Shown here: positions 37,084-45,642 of the stretch, in pieces
How the letters are laid out: each line of letters starts with the position of its first letter
Position numbering within the stretch: position 1 is the stretch's first letter
Origin: Amycolatopsis balhimycina FH 1894
Lineage (GTDB): Bacteria > Actinomycetota > Actinomycetes > Mycobacteriales > Pseudonocardiaceae
Direction: 5' to 3'
Assembly: GCF_000384295.1 (NCBI RefSeq)
Contig: NZ_KB913037.1
Coordinates: 10,718,228 to 10,782,227 of the forward strand
DNA length: 64,000 bases
The notes under the pieces: generated by a model
What the model saw: the letters and a program-made list of their open reading frames with translations, nothing else
The model's database searches: none
What the model was told of the DNA's origin: nothing
Translations under genes and position numbers: made by a program

Positions 37084-37461
37084 GTGACCCTGATGTTCTT
37101 CAACGGCGGCGCCATGCGCGGCGAGCCGCTGCACCACCTCCTCGACGGCTCGCCGTTCGTCGGCGCGGCGCGGACCGCGGCGAAGTACCGGTTCTACGCG
37201 GTCGGCGACCAGTGCCCGGCGCTGTACCCGGTGTCCCACGGCGGCGCCTCGGTGACCGGCGAGGTGTACGACGTCTCGCTCGACGACCTGCGGGACAGGG
37301 TATTGCCATCGGAGCCGCATGAACTGGAGCTGGGCGTGGTGGAGCTGGCGGACGGCAGTTCGGCGTTCGCGATGCTGCTGCGGCGGCCCTACACCTCGCA
37401 CGTCGCGCTGCGGGACATCACCGAGATCGGCGACTGGCGGGCCTTCAAGGCGAGCGCGTGA
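37084..37461 (+). CDS. Allophanate hydrolase C-terminal domain-like protein
   Basis: A 125-residue protein with a GTG start behind AAGGAG. LMFFNGGAMRGEPLHHLL followed by FYAVGDQCPALYPVSHGGASVTGEVYDV resembles the gamma-glutamylcyclotransferase-like C-terminal domain of AtzF allophanate hydrolases, here as a stand-alone protein. It sits between the purine permease and glycerate kinase genes, overlapping the latter by 4 bp (GTGA). A role in the urea/allophanate end of purine breakdown is plausible but unproven. Confidence 0.6.
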   Translation: MTLMFFNGGAMRGEPLHHLLDGSPFVGAARTAAKYRFYAVGDQCPALYPVSHGGASVTGEVYDVSLDDLRDRVLPSEPHELELGVVELADGSSAFAMLLRRPYTSHVALRDITEIGDWRAFKASA

Positions 37462-38558
37462 AGGTCCTGGTCGCGCCGGACAAGTTCAAGGGCTCGCTGA
37501 CCGCGGCCGAGGCGGCGTCGGCGGTGGCCGCCGGCCTCGCCGACGTCCGCCCCTCCCTCGACGTGCGGTGCCTCCCGGTGGCGGACGGCGGCGACGGCAC
37601 GGTCGACGCCGTCCTCGCCGCCGGGTTCCGCCGTGTGCCGGTCCCCGCCCGGGGACCGACCGGTGCGCCGCTGACCGCGTCCTACGCGGTCCGCGGCGAC
37701 ACCGCGGTCGTCGAGCTGGCCGAGGCGTCCGGGCTGTACCGGCTGCCCGGCGCGCCGGAACCGCTCGCCGCGACCAGCGCGGGCACCGGAGACGTCATGG
37801 CCGCCGCGGTGGCCGCCGGGTGCCGCCGGATCGTGCTCGGCGTCGGCGGCAGCGCCGGCACCGACGGCGGCGCGGGGATGCTGACCGCACTCGGAGCCCG
37901 CCTGCTGGACGGTGCCGGACGCGAGCTTCCCCCTGGCGGCGCGGCCTTGGCCCGGATCGCCGCGCTTGATCTGTCCGGTTTGGACCTGTCCGAAGTGGAC
38001 ATCGAATTGGCGAGCGACGTGGACAACCCGCTGTACGGGCCGCGGGGAGCAGCGTACGTCTACGGCCCGCAGAAGGGCGCGTCGCCCGGCGATGTCGAGA
38101 CGCTCGATGCCGCGTTGCGCCACTGGGCGTCGATCGCCGGCCCGGAATTCGCTTCGCGACCGGGCGCCGGAGCGGCCGGGGGAGTGGGCTTCGCGGCGAT
38201 GGCCGTGCTCGACGCCCGGATGCGCCCGGGCATCGAGCTGCTGCTCGACCTGCTCAGGTTCGACGCCGCGCTGGGAGGGGCTTCGCTGGTCGTCACCGGC
38301 GAGGGTTCCCTCGACGCGCAGACGTTGTCCGGCAAGGCCCCGGCCGGGGTGGCCCGCGCGGCGGCGGCCCGGGGCATCCCGTGCGTCGCCGTTTCCGGGC
38401 GGTGCCTGGTGCCCGCGCCGGACCTGGCCGCGGCCGGCATTTCGGCCGCGTATGCGCTGACGGACCTGGAGCCGGACCCGGCCCGGTGCCTGGCCGAGGC
38501 GGCACCCCTGCTCCGCCGCCTCGCCCACCGCGTCGCGGCGGACCACCTGAGTCCGTGA
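37458..38558 (+). CDS. glxK: Glycerate kinase
   Basis: A 366-residue kinase of the GlxK/GarK family (VLVAPDKFKGSLTAAEAA, PVADGGDGTVDAVLA, GVGGSAGTDGGAGML, TGEGSLDAQTLSGKAPAGVA). It phosphorylates the glycerate made by Gcl and GlxR. The last codons and the TGA stop fall inside the 51-bp palindrome at 38553-38603, so the repeat has supplied the C-terminus. It is the last gene of the xanthine dehydrogenase operon. Confidence 0.92.
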   Translation: MKVLVAPDKFKGSLTAAEAASAVAAGLADVRPSLDVRCLPVADGGDGTVDAVLAAGFRRVPVPARGPTGAPLTASYAVRGDTAVVELAEASGLYRLPGAPEPLAATSAGTGDVMAAAVAAGCRRIVLGVGGSAGTDGGAGMLTALGARLLDGAGRELPPGGAALARIAALDLSGLDLSEVDIELASDVDNPLYGPRGAAYVYGPQKGASPGDVETLDAALRHWASIAGPEFASRPGAGAAGGVGFAAMAVLDARMRPGIELLLDLLRFDAALGGASLVVTGEGSLDAQTLSGKAPAGVARAAAARGIPCVAVSGRCLVPAPDLAAAGISAAYALTDLEPDPARCLAEAAPLLRRLAHRVAADHLSP

Positions 38559-38603
38559 ATGGCACATTGAGGGACTTCAAGTCCGTGAATGTGCCATTCA
38601 CGG
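38553..38603. repeat. 51-bp palindrome, copy 2 of 3
   Basis: Same ends and length as copy 1 (CCGTGAATGGCACATT at the left, its complement at the right). Arms of 25 bases have two mismatches around a central C. It contains the glxK stop codon and may terminate the operon. Confidence 0.85.
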
Positions 38604-38649
38604 CTTTGCTCCGAACGAGTGCTACCGGAGTTTTGTTATCATTGGAACC

Positions 38650-39345
38650 ATGGTGACGAAGGTGGCGATGGACACCCGGGAGCGGATCCTCCAAGCGGCG
38701 GCCGCGCTGCTGGCGGCGGAGGGGCGCGACGGTCTTTCGACCCGCGCGGTCAGTGCCGCGGCCGGGGTCCAGCCGCCCGCGCTGTACCGGCTCTTCGGCG
38801 ACAAGGACGGCCTCCTCGACGCCGTCGCCGCGTACGGCTTCGACGAGTACCTCACGAGCAAGCGGGCCCTGGGCCCGACCGGCGACCCGGTGGAAGACCT
38901 CCGTCGCGGCTGGGACCTGCACATCGAATTCGGGCTGTCCCGCCCGGAGTTCTACGTGCTGATGTACGGCGACGCCCACCTGGGCCGCACGTCGCCGGCG
39001 GCCAGGGAAGGCGAGGCGATGCTGCGAAGCGTCGTCGAGCGTGTCGCGGCGGCGGGACTGCTGCGGGTGAGCGTCGAACGCGCGGCCCGGCTGGTGCACG
39101 CGACCGCGATGGGGGTCGTGCTTTCGCTGATCGCGACCCCGGAGGAGGAGCGCGACGCGGAGCTGTCCGCGACGGCTCGCGATACCGTGCTGAACCGCAT
39201 CCTCACCGGCGCGGTGGAGCCGGCGGGCTCCGACCTGCCGGAACGCGCGGTCGCGCTGCGGGCCGGGCTCGACGGCGCCACCGTGCTCACCGAGGCTGAG
39301 CGCGTCCTGCTGGCCGAGTGGCTGGACCGCATCGCCGACGCCTGA
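38650..39345 (+). CDS. TetR-family regulator
   Basis: A 231-residue regulator with an N-terminal HTH (TRERILQAAAALLAAEGRDGLSTRAVSAAAGVQPPALYRLFGDKDGLLDAV) and a helical ligand domain. It lies upstream of, and parallel to, the GH15 gene. Two palindromes in the 106-bp gap between them could be its sites. The ligand is unknown. Confidence 0.85.
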   Translation: MVTKVAMDTRERILQAAAALLAAEGRDGLSTRAVSAAAGVQPPALYRLFGDKDGLLDAVAAYGFDEYLTSKRALGPTGDPVEDLRRGWDLHIEFGLSRPEFYVLMYGDAHLGRTSPAAREGEAMLRSVVERVAAAGLLRVSVERAARLVHATAMGVVLSLIATPEEERDAELSATARDTVLNRILTGAVEPAGSDLPERAVALRAGLDGATVLTEAERVLLAEWLDRIADA

Positions 39346-39363
39346 GCCCGCTGGATCGGTTCA

Positions 39364-39426
39364 GTCCGATCGGACATTGTTTGGCGCCGGCGGGTGGCCC
39401 AATATGTTGCGGCTCGCAACATATTG
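39364..39426. promoter_or_regulatory. Two palindromic operators upstream of the glucoamylase gene
   Basis: GTCCGATCGGAC at 39364-39375 is a perfect 12-bp palindrome. At 39400-39426 the arms CAATATGTTGCG and CGCAACATATTG (12 bases each) surround GCT. The second is 25 bp before the GH15 ATG and is strongly AT-biased for this genome, typical of a repressor site over a promoter. Confidence 0.6.
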
Positions 39427-39451
39427 ACGACAACGCCGTCGGAGGGTCCCG

Positions 39452-41674
39452 ATGATCAGGTGGAAAGCGGTCCTGGCCTGCGCCGGAGCGGGAATCTTGC
39501 TGGCCGGGGCGCTGCCGGGAACGGCCGTGGCGAGCGGCACCGCGACCGACTGCTGCGGCGGTGGCGCGTCCTGGGCGACCGGCAACAAGTCCGCCCTCGG
39601 GACCTCGACGACCTCCGCCAGCCCGGTGTGGTTCACCGTCGCGGGCGGCGTCACGTCGGAGGTCTTCTATCCGCGCGCCGACGTCCCGAACACCCAAGAC
39701 ATGCAGTACGTCGTCACCGACGGCAGCAGTTTCGTCGACCTCGAGCGCGACGCGACGAACCACGTCGTCTCGATGCCCGACGAAAAGGCGCTGCAGTACA
39801 CCGTCACCAACACCGCGAAGAGCGGCAAGTACCGGATCACCACCGACTACGTCACCGACCCGGCCCGCGCGACCCTGGTCACCAGCACCCGTTTCCAGTC
39901 CCTCGACGGCGGCAGCTACCGGCTGTACCTGCTGGCCAACCCGTCGATGGCGGGCGGCGGCTCGAACGACAACGCCTGGTGGGACAACGGCGCCCTGCTG
40001 GCGAGCGGCACCGAGACGCTGTTCGGCGGGACGGCGACCACAGTCGTCTCCGCGGTGCGCGTCTCGACCGGCTTCACCGCGCACGACAACGGCTACAGCG
40101 GCGCGGCCAGCGACTGCCTGGCCGACCTGCGCGCCGACAAGAACCTGACCAACCAGTTCGACACCGTCTCCGGCACCGGCAACGTCGTCCAATGTGGACA
40201 GATTCCGGTCGGTGCGGACACGACGTTCACCGTCGCGCTCGGCTACGGCGGCACCGCGGCCGCCGCGTCCTCGGCGGCGAGCGGGTCGCTGAGCAGCGGC
40301 TTCGCGAGCGTGTCGGCGTCCTACCGCAGCGGCTGGAACTCCTACGCCGGGGGCTTGAAACCCGCGCCGGCGAGCGTTTCCGGGGACACGCAACGGCGTC
40401 GCGCCTACTACGTCGCGGCGATGGCGCTGAAGACCGCCGAGGACAAGCAGCACCCGGGCGCGAGCGTCGCGGGACTGGCGACGCCGTGGGGCGACTTCAC
40501 GAACGGCGACCAGCTCAACGACGGCTACCACCGCGTCTGGGGCCGTGACCTCTACCAGCAGGCGACCGGCCTCCTGGCCGCCGGCGACAGCGCGCAGGCC
40601 AAGCGGATGGCCCAGTTCCTCTGGAACTCACAGTGGATCGGCAGCCCCACGGCCGGCGATGGCACGACGTACCCGGCCGGGTCGTTCCCGCGCTACAGCC
40701 CGGTTTCCGGCGTCGCGGGCGCGAGTGCCCAGCAGCTCGGCTGCTGCGAACAGCTCGACCAGGACGCCGACGCGATCCTGCTGGCCTGGTTGACCGGACT
40801 CACCGACGCCTCGACCTACGCCAAGGTCAAGACGACGGCGAACCACCTCGTTTCGACCGGCCCGGACACCACCGAGCGGTGGGAGGAGCAGTACGGCAAG
40901 TCGCCGTCGTCGGTGGCCGCCGAGATCGCCGGGCTGATCGCCGCCGGGGCCATCGCCCGGGCGAACGGCGACACGGCGAGCGCGTCGTCGTGGGAGTCCA
41001 CCGCGGACTCCTGGCGGAACTCCCTGGCCGGCTGGACCGTCACGACGTCCGGCTACTGGGGCGGCCACACCTACTACGAACGCCTCGACCGCGCCGGGAA
41101 CCCGAACGACACCGCGACGATCTGCTTCGACGAAGGCTGCTTCTACGAGCACGACGTCACCGACTTCGGGTTCCTCGACCTGGTCCGGCTCGGGATCCGC
41201 CCGGCGGGCGACGCCACGATCGCGAACTCGGTCGCGCCGGCCGCCGCCGCGTCCGACGGCAACTCGGCAATGCAGGTGACGTTGCCGAACGGTGACGTCT
41301 ACTTCCACCGCTACCCGCACGACAACTACGGCGAAAGCACCGCGAACTGCGGTGGCTGGCCGGCGGGTGGCGCGCAGCGGTTCGGACGCCTGTGGCCGGT
41401 GCTGTCGGGCGAGCGTGGTGAGTACGAGCTGGCGAACGGCCGTTCGGCGGCGGTGTACCTCAAGTCCATGGCGGACTCGGTCAACGACGGGTACTTCGTG
41501 CCCGAGCAGGTCTGGGACCGGTCGGACGCCGGCTGCTTCGGGCTCGGCCGCCCGACCGGCAGCGCGGGCCCGCTGATGTGGGCGGAAGGCCAGTACCTCC
41601 GGCTGGCCCAGAGCATCGACGCCGGCCACAACCTGGACACGCCGTCGATCGTCAAGGCGCGGTACGGGACCTGA
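39452..41674 (+). CDS. Secreted GH15 glucoamylase/glucodextranase-like enzyme
   Basis: A 740-residue exported glucan hydrolase. Residues 1-28 form a signal peptide (MIRWKAVLACAGAGILLAG...AVAS). An N-terminal beta-sandwich domain (about 30-300) is followed by an (alpha/alpha)6 barrel. VWGRDLYQQATGLL binds substrate. The catalytic acid is E478 or E479 in RWEEQYG, and the base is E712 in PLMWAEGQYLRLA. It likely releases glucose from alpha-1,4 or alpha-1,6 glucans outside the cell. It is preceded by strong palindromic operators and followed by a stem and repeat cluster. Confidence 0.87.
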   Translation: MIRWKAVLACAGAGILLAGALPGTAVASGTATDCCGGGASWATGNKSALGTSTTSASPVWFTVAGGVTSEVFYPRADVPNTQDMQYVVTDGSSFVDLERDATNHVVSMPDEKALQYTVTNTAKSGKYRITTDYVTDPARATLVTSTRFQSLDGGSYRLYLLANPSMAGGGSNDNAWWDNGALLASGTETLFGGTATTVVSAVRVSTGFTAHDNGYSGAASDCLADLRADKNLTNQFDTVSGTGNVVQCGQIPVGADTTFTVALGYGGTAAAASSAASGSLSSGFASVSASYRSGWNSYAGGLKPAPASVSGDTQRRRAYYVAAMALKTAEDKQHPGASVAGLATPWGDFTNGDQLNDGYHRVWGRDLYQQATGLLAAGDSAQAKRMAQFLWNSQWIGSPTAGDGTTYPAGSFPRYSPVSGVAGASAQQLGCCEQLDQDADAILLAWLTGLTDASTYAKVKTTANHLVSTGPDTTERWEEQYGKSPSSVAAEIAGLIAAGAIARANGDTASASSWESTADSWRNSLAGWTVTTSGYWGGHTYYERLDRAGNPNDTATICFDEGCFYEHDVTDFGFLDLVRLGIRPAGDATIANSVAPAAAASDGNSAMQVTLPNGDVYFHRYPHDNYGESTANCGGWPAGGAQRFGRLWPVLSGERGEYELANGRSAAVYLKSMADSVNDGYFVPEQVWDRSDAGCFGLGRPTGSAGPLMWAEGQYLRLAQSIDAGHNLDTPSIVKARYGT

Positions 41675-41678
41675 GCGG

Positions 41679-41754
41679 GGAGGGACGACACGCCCCCTCG
41701 ACGTGTCGTCCCTCCAATCACGCGTGTCGTCCCGCTGATCACGCGTGTCGTCCC
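41679..41754. repeat. Hairpin plus 21-bp-period direct repeats
   Basis: GGAGGGACGACACG (41679-41692) pairs perfectly with 41702-41715. CGTGTCGTCCC then recurs at 41702, 41723 and 41744, exactly 21 bp apart, within a 17-bp repeat ATCACGCGTGTCGTCCC at 41717 and 41738. It fills the gap between convergent genes. The stem is a good terminator. Confidence 0.7.
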
Positions 41755-41759
41755 TTCCG

Positions 41760-42629
41760 TCACCGCACGAGGCGGACGGTCTTCGCCGCGGGAGCGAAGG
41801 TCGCCGTCTGGCCGCGGGTGAGGGTGACGGTGTCGGCTTCGAGGCCGTCACCGAAGGCGACCAGCCGGTCGGACTCGACCTCGACCGTCAGCGGCGCCTT
41901 CGTCAGCTCGCCCTCGGTGTGCGTGGTCCCGGTCGTCGGCGACGGCCACGCCTCCCGCACGAACCAGACCAGCCGGGCCTCGCCGGGGGCGGGCAGGCGC
42001 AGGCCGCTGTGGCGGTCCCGCCACACCGACCCGCACCAGCCGGTGGCGCCGGTGCCGGTGCCGACCAGGATCCCCGACGACGCCTGGCGTTCGGCCGACC
42101 CGCCGCCGGTGCCCAGCCGGTAACGGGCCGTCTGGTGCCCGGCGTGCCCGAGGTAGATCTCGTTGAGCGCCAGCAGCCGCTGGCCGTCGTCGGCGGTGAG
42201 CCCCGCCATCGTCCGGTGCTCGGCGTCCGATGTGGACCGCAGGAGATCCGCGACGGCCTCGACGGGGTGCTTGACGAGGACGCCGGGCTCGGCGGGCGCG
42301 ATGCCGATCACCGGCTGGCCGTCGAGGTACTTGGCCACGTTGGCGACGAGGCCGTCCTGCCCGACCACGACGACGACGTCTTCCGGCGTGAACAGGAACC
42401 GGTCGAGGTCCGCGCGTTCGACCTCGCCGCGGCGCCAGTCCAGCGGGATGGCCGCGGACGCCGCGGCGAGCGCGGCGCGCACGGCCGCGTCCGCGCCGGT
42501 GACTTCGGCGAGGTCGCGCCCGCGCGTGCGCAGGAAGAACTCGGCTTGGCCACGGGTACCGTGCCGGGCGAGGAGCTCGTCGAGCTCGGTGCGCCGGTGT
42601 ACGAGCACGACGCGCGGGGCGAGGCTCAC
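41760..42629 (-). CDS. NAD-kinase-like protein
   Basis: A 289-residue protein with the NAD kinase fold. VVVVVGQDGLVANVAKYL corresponds to the GGDG loop (here GQDG, keeping the catalytic Asp). LLALNEIYLGH matches the NE motif, and SSGILVGTGTGATGW the conserved T-G-S/T-A-W turn. The N-terminal part is unlike housekeeping NAD kinase. Its start overlaps the SPFH gene stop by 4 bp. The divergent NrtR-like Nudix regulator supports a role in NAD(H) or ADP-ribose metabolism. It may be a specialised paralog of the main kinase. Confidence 0.72.
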   Translation of the reverse strand: MSLAPRVVLVHRRTELDELLARHGTRGQAEFFLRTRGRDLAEVTGADAAVRAALAAASAAIPLDWRRGEVERADLDRFLFTPEDVVVVVGQDGLVANVAKYLDGQPVIGIAPAEPGVLVKHPVEAVADLLRSTSDAEHRTMAGLTADDGQRLLALNEIYLGHAGHQTARYRLGTGGGSAERQASSGILVGTGTGATGWCGSVWRDRHSGLRLPAPGEARLVWFVREAWPSPTTGTTHTEGELTKAPLTVEVESDRLVAFGDGLEADTVTLTRGQTATFAPAAKTVRLVR

Positions 42630-43627
42630 GAGCGGACACCGAGCTTCGTCAGCAGCGGGGCGAGCAGATCAGGGGTCACCGTGAGGCTGTCGATCTGCGG
42701 GAGGTTGCCGGCCAGTTCCTTCAGTGCGAGACCCGTCAGCACGCCGTCGGGCAGGTCGCGGTACGCCGCCAGCCGGGCCGCCTCACCGGCCGCTTCCGCC
42801 TCGCCGAGTGCCCGCTTGCCCGCGGCCTGCACCTGGGTCAGCCGTTCCTCGCGCGACGCCTGGGCTTCGGTTTCGATCCGGTTCGCCGCCGCGGCTTCTT
42901 CGGCCTGGCGCCGGGCGTTCGCCCCGCGCTGGACGAGCAGCTGCTCCTCGCGGCGGGCCAGCTCGATCTGGCTCTGCAGCTCGTTTTCGCTGATCGCGCG
43001 TTCGCGCTCGACAGCGAGCGCGCGCCGCTCGAAGGTCGCCCGGTCGGCCTCCTGCTGGACCTTCTCCCGCGCGGTCGTCTGCAGTGCCTTCTCGACTTCG
43101 GGTTCGGCCCGGATGGAGACGACGCGCACGTCGATCACCGCCGAGCCGGTCTGCGCGAGGCGCGTGTCCTCCTCGGCGAGCCCGGCGCGGATCCGGTCGC
43201 GGACCGCGCGGACGCCGTCGACGAGCGCCGTGGCCAGGGGAGTGCGGGTCAGCACCTCGACCGCGTACTGCTGGACGTTCTCGGTCAGGAGCCCGCTGAT
43301 CTGGGCCAGGGGGTCGCTTCTCCAGCGTCCGGTGTCCGGGTCGATGGAGAAGTCGATGCGCCGTGCGGCCAGCGCGGGGTCCTCGATCCGGAACGTCAGC
43401 GCGAGCTGGACGGTGACGTCCTGGAAGTCGGCCGTGCGGGCGTGGAACAGCAGCGGCAGCTCGCGGTCGTCGACGGGGACCTCCGAGACCACCGCCGTCA
43501 GCGGCCGGTACCAGAACGACAGCCCGACGCCGTCGTGCGCGAGCTTGCCGCGGCGGTAGTGGCGGATGTGCACGGTGGGCGCGCCGCGCAGGTGCCGGAA
43601 CCCGAACCGGCGGTCGATGTCGGCCAT
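42626..43627 (-). CDS. SPFH/Band 7 domain protein
   Basis: A 333-residue stomatin/prohibitin-like protein with no clear N-terminal membrane helix. The SPFH domain spans about 20-190 (FQDVTVQLALTFRIEDP, LTENVQQYAVEVLTRTPL, VIDVRVVSIRAEPEVEKALQ). It is followed by an Ala/Glu/Arg-rich coiled coil (about 190-285), as in proteins that form membrane microdomains or large rings. A strong AGAGGAGG site precedes ATG 43627. It is cotranscribed with the NAD-kinase-like gene and controlled from a region with two matching palindromes. Confidence 0.85.
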   Translation of the reverse strand: MADIDRRFGFRHLRGAPTVHIRHYRRGKLAHDGVGLSFWYRPLTAVVSEVPVDDRELPLLFHARTADFQDVTVQLALTFRIEDPALAARRIDFSIDPDTGRWRSDPLAQISGLLTENVQQYAVEVLTRTPLATALVDGVRAVRDRIRAGLAEEDTRLAQTGSAVIDVRVVSIRAEPEVEKALQTTAREKVQQEADRATFERRALAVERERAISENELQSQIELARREEQLLVQRGANARRQAEEAAAANRIETEAQASREERLTQVQAAGKRALGEAEAAGEAARLAAYRDLPDGVLTGLALKELAGNLPQIDSLTVTPDLLAPLLTKLGVRS

Positions 43628-43639
43628 GGAGCCTCCTCT

Positions 43640-43693
43640 TATCGTCGGTGTGACGATATGCGGTCGGCGCCCTAATCGTCAACATGACGATTA
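43640..43693. promoter_or_regulatory. Twin NrtR-type operators
   Basis: ATCGTC-N5-GACGAT occurs twice (43641-43657 and 43675-43691), 34 bp apart centre to centre. The second extends to TAATCGTCA/TGACGATTA. They occupy the whole 83-bp divergent promoter between the SPFH gene and the Nudix regulator. Confidence 0.75.
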
Positions 43694-43710
43694 GCGGGTA
43701 GGGTGGTGGC

Positions 43711-44388
43711 ATGGGTCACCCGCCGTTCGCCGTCACCGTGGACCTCGTCGTGCTCACCCTGACCGGGGACGAACTGTGCGCGCTGGTGGTGCGCCGCGGA
43801 GTTCCGCCGTACCGGGGGGAGTGGGCGCTGCCCGGCGGGTTCGTCCGGGAGGACGAGGACCTGGCGCATGCGGCCCGCCGGGAGCTGGCGGAGGAGACCG
43901 GGCTGGCGCCGGGCACCGTCCACATCGAACAGCTCGCCGGCTACGGCGCGCCGGACCGGGACCCGCGGATGCGGGTCGTCACGGTCGCGTACCTGGCGCT
44001 GGCACCGGACCTGCCGGTCCCGCGCGCGGGCACGGACGCGGCCGAGGCCCGCTGGGCACCGGTCCGTTCGCTCACGAGCGAACGGCTGGCGTTCGACCAC
44101 GACCGCATCCTCGCCGACGGCCTCGAGCGAGCCCGCGCGAAACTGGAGTACACCCCGCTGGCCACGGCGTTCTGCGCACCGGAGTTCACGGTCGCGGAGC
44201 TGCGCCGGGTGTACGAGCTCGTCTGGAACACCCGGCTCGACCCCCGCAACTTCCACCGCAAGGTGACGGGCGCGGAGGGGCTGCTGGAGCCGACAGGCCA
44301 CACGACAACCCGGGACGGCGGCCGTCCCGCCCAGCTGTACCGCCGGGGCAAGGCCGACCTGCTGTACCCGCCGATGCTGCGGGCTTGA
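43711..44388 (+). CDS. NrtR-like Nudix transcriptional regulator
   Basis: A 225-residue protein with an N-terminal Nudix domain (LPGGFVREDEDLAHAARRELAEETGL, close to the GX5EX7REUXEEXGU box). The C-terminal winged helix (FTVAELRRVYELVWNTRLDPRNFHRKV, RGKADLLYPP) is typical of NrtR, which represses NAD metabolic genes and is released by ADP-ribose. The Nudix box retains REUXEE, so hydrolase activity cannot be excluded. It is divergent from the SPFH and NAD-kinase-like operon. Confidence 0.85.
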   Translation: MGHPPFAVTVDLVVLTLTGDELCALVVRRGVPPYRGEWALPGGFVREDEDLAHAARRELAEETGLAPGTVHIEQLAGYGAPDRDPRMRVVTVAYLALAPDLPVPRAGTDAAEARWAPVRSLTSERLAFDHDRILADGLERARAKLEYTPLATAFCAPEFTVAELRRVYELVWNTRLDPRNFHRKVTGAEGLLEPTGHTTTRDGGRPAQLYRRGKADLLYPPMLRA

Positions 44389-44406
44389 GTCCCGTTTGCC
44401 CGCGGG

Positions 44407-45552
44407 TCAGGCGGCGCAGGCGGGAACCAGCCGGCGCACGGCACCGACCAGCGGCAGCAGCCGCGTGCCGAGGTTGCGCGCCGCCAAACCGCCGCGCGTG
44501 GCCGGGATCAGCAGAGCCGCGGCCGTGGACACGTTGCGCTGCTTCGGTTCCACCAGCTTCCGGTGCGTGCTCTCGTACCGCCGGAACGCCGACGTCGCGT
44601 CCAGCGGCGTGCGGCCCAGCGCTTCCGCCAGCGTGAACGCGCCCGCCATCGCGAGGGTCGAACCGTCGCCGAACAGCGACACGCACGATGCCGCGTCGCC
44701 GGCCAGGGCGATGCGGCCGGTGTGCCAGCTGTCCAGCCGTACCCGGCTCACCGCGTCGAGGTAGAGGTCGTCCGCCTCCCGCACGCGCTCCAGCAACTCC
44801 GGCACGCGCCAGCCCGCGCCCGCGTAGGCCTCGGCGAGCATCCGCTTGTGCTGCCCGGTGTCGCGGTGGTCGAACCCCGGCACCGCGTCGCCGCGGAACA
44901 TGAACGCCGCGATCCCGTGGCCGCGCGACGGGTGCACCGCGACGGCGCGGCCCGGCGAGTTGTACATCACGATCGCCGTCGGGTCGGCCGGTGGTTCGGC
45001 GAGCGGCAGCGTCGCGATGTAGACGCCCATGTGCTCGGTGAACGCCTCCTCCGGCCCGAACGCCAGCCGCCGCACGGCAGAGTGCAGGCCGTCCGCGCCG
45101 ATCACCAGGTCGAAGCGCCGCGGGGCGCCCCGCTCGAACGTGACGTCGACGCCGCCTTCGTCATGGTGCAGTTCGGCGATCGAGTCGTGGAAGACGAACT
45201 CGGCGTGGTCACGGGCCGCGTCGTGGAGGATCTCCGCGAGGTCGGTGCGGGGCAGTTCGATGTCGCTGTCGGCGCCGAGCACGCTCATCGGCACCTGGCC
45301 CGTCCGCCGTCCCGCGTCGTCGACGAACTTCAGCGATCGCGCGCCGGTGCTCGCCTCGCGCAGCTTCGCGGTGATGCCCATCCGGTCCGCGACGCGCGCC
45401 GCCGGCCCGCGGACGTCGACCGGGCTGCCGCTCGAGCGCAGCCCGGCGGCGCGTTCCACCACGGTGGGCCGGAAGCCCGCGCGGGCCAGCCAGTAGGCCA
45501 GCGTCGGCCCGGCGACTCCGGCACCGGAGATCAGTACGGTTCGTTCGGTCAT
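44407..45552 (-). CDS. FAD-dependent monooxygenase
   Basis: A 381-residue aromatic-hydroxylase-type flavoprotein. The N-terminal FAD loop is VLISGAGVAGPTLAYWLARAG, the middle motif VIGADGLHSAVRRLAF (GADGxxSxVR) and the C-terminal one RIALAGDAASCVSLFGDGSTLAMAGA (GDAA). ATG 45552 follows a run of G. It is divergent from a TetR gene, with two palindromic operators between. Related enzymes hydroxylate or inactivate aromatic compounds and antibiotics; the substrate is unknown. Confidence 0.87.
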   Translation of the reverse strand: MTERTVLISGAGVAGPTLAYWLARAGFRPTVVERAAGLRSSGSPVDVRGPAARVADRMGITAKLREASTGARSLKFVDDAGRRTGQVPMSVLGADSDIELPRTDLAEILHDAARDHAEFVFHDSIAELHHDEGGVDVTFERGAPRRFDLVIGADGLHSAVRRLAFGPEEAFTEHMGVYIATLPLAEPPADPTAIVMYNSPGRAVAVHPSRGHGIAAFMFRGDAVPGFDHRDTGQHKRMLAEAYAGAGWRVPELLERVREADDLYLDAVSRVRLDSWHTGRIALAGDAASCVSLFGDGSTLAMAGAFTLAEALGRTPLDATSAFRRYESTHRKLVEPKQRNVSTAAALLIPATRGGLAARNLGTRLLPLVGAVRRLVPACAA

Positions 45553-45575
45553 GGTGTTACCCCCCCAGCTCGGTC

Positions 45576-45621
45576 CTGACCATCGGTCAGTTCCGACCGT
45601 ACGCTCCTGTCCACCGGTCAG
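45576..45621. promoter_or_regulatory. Paired TetR-type operators
   Basis: CTGACCATCGGTCAG (45576-45590) and CTGTCCACCGGTCAG (45607-45621) share 13 of 15 bases and are 31 bp apart. They lie in the 90-bp divergent promoter between the monooxygenase and TetR genes, fitting repression of both. Confidence 0.65.
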
Positions 45622-45642
45622 GCAAGCGGTTAGGCTCGGGGG

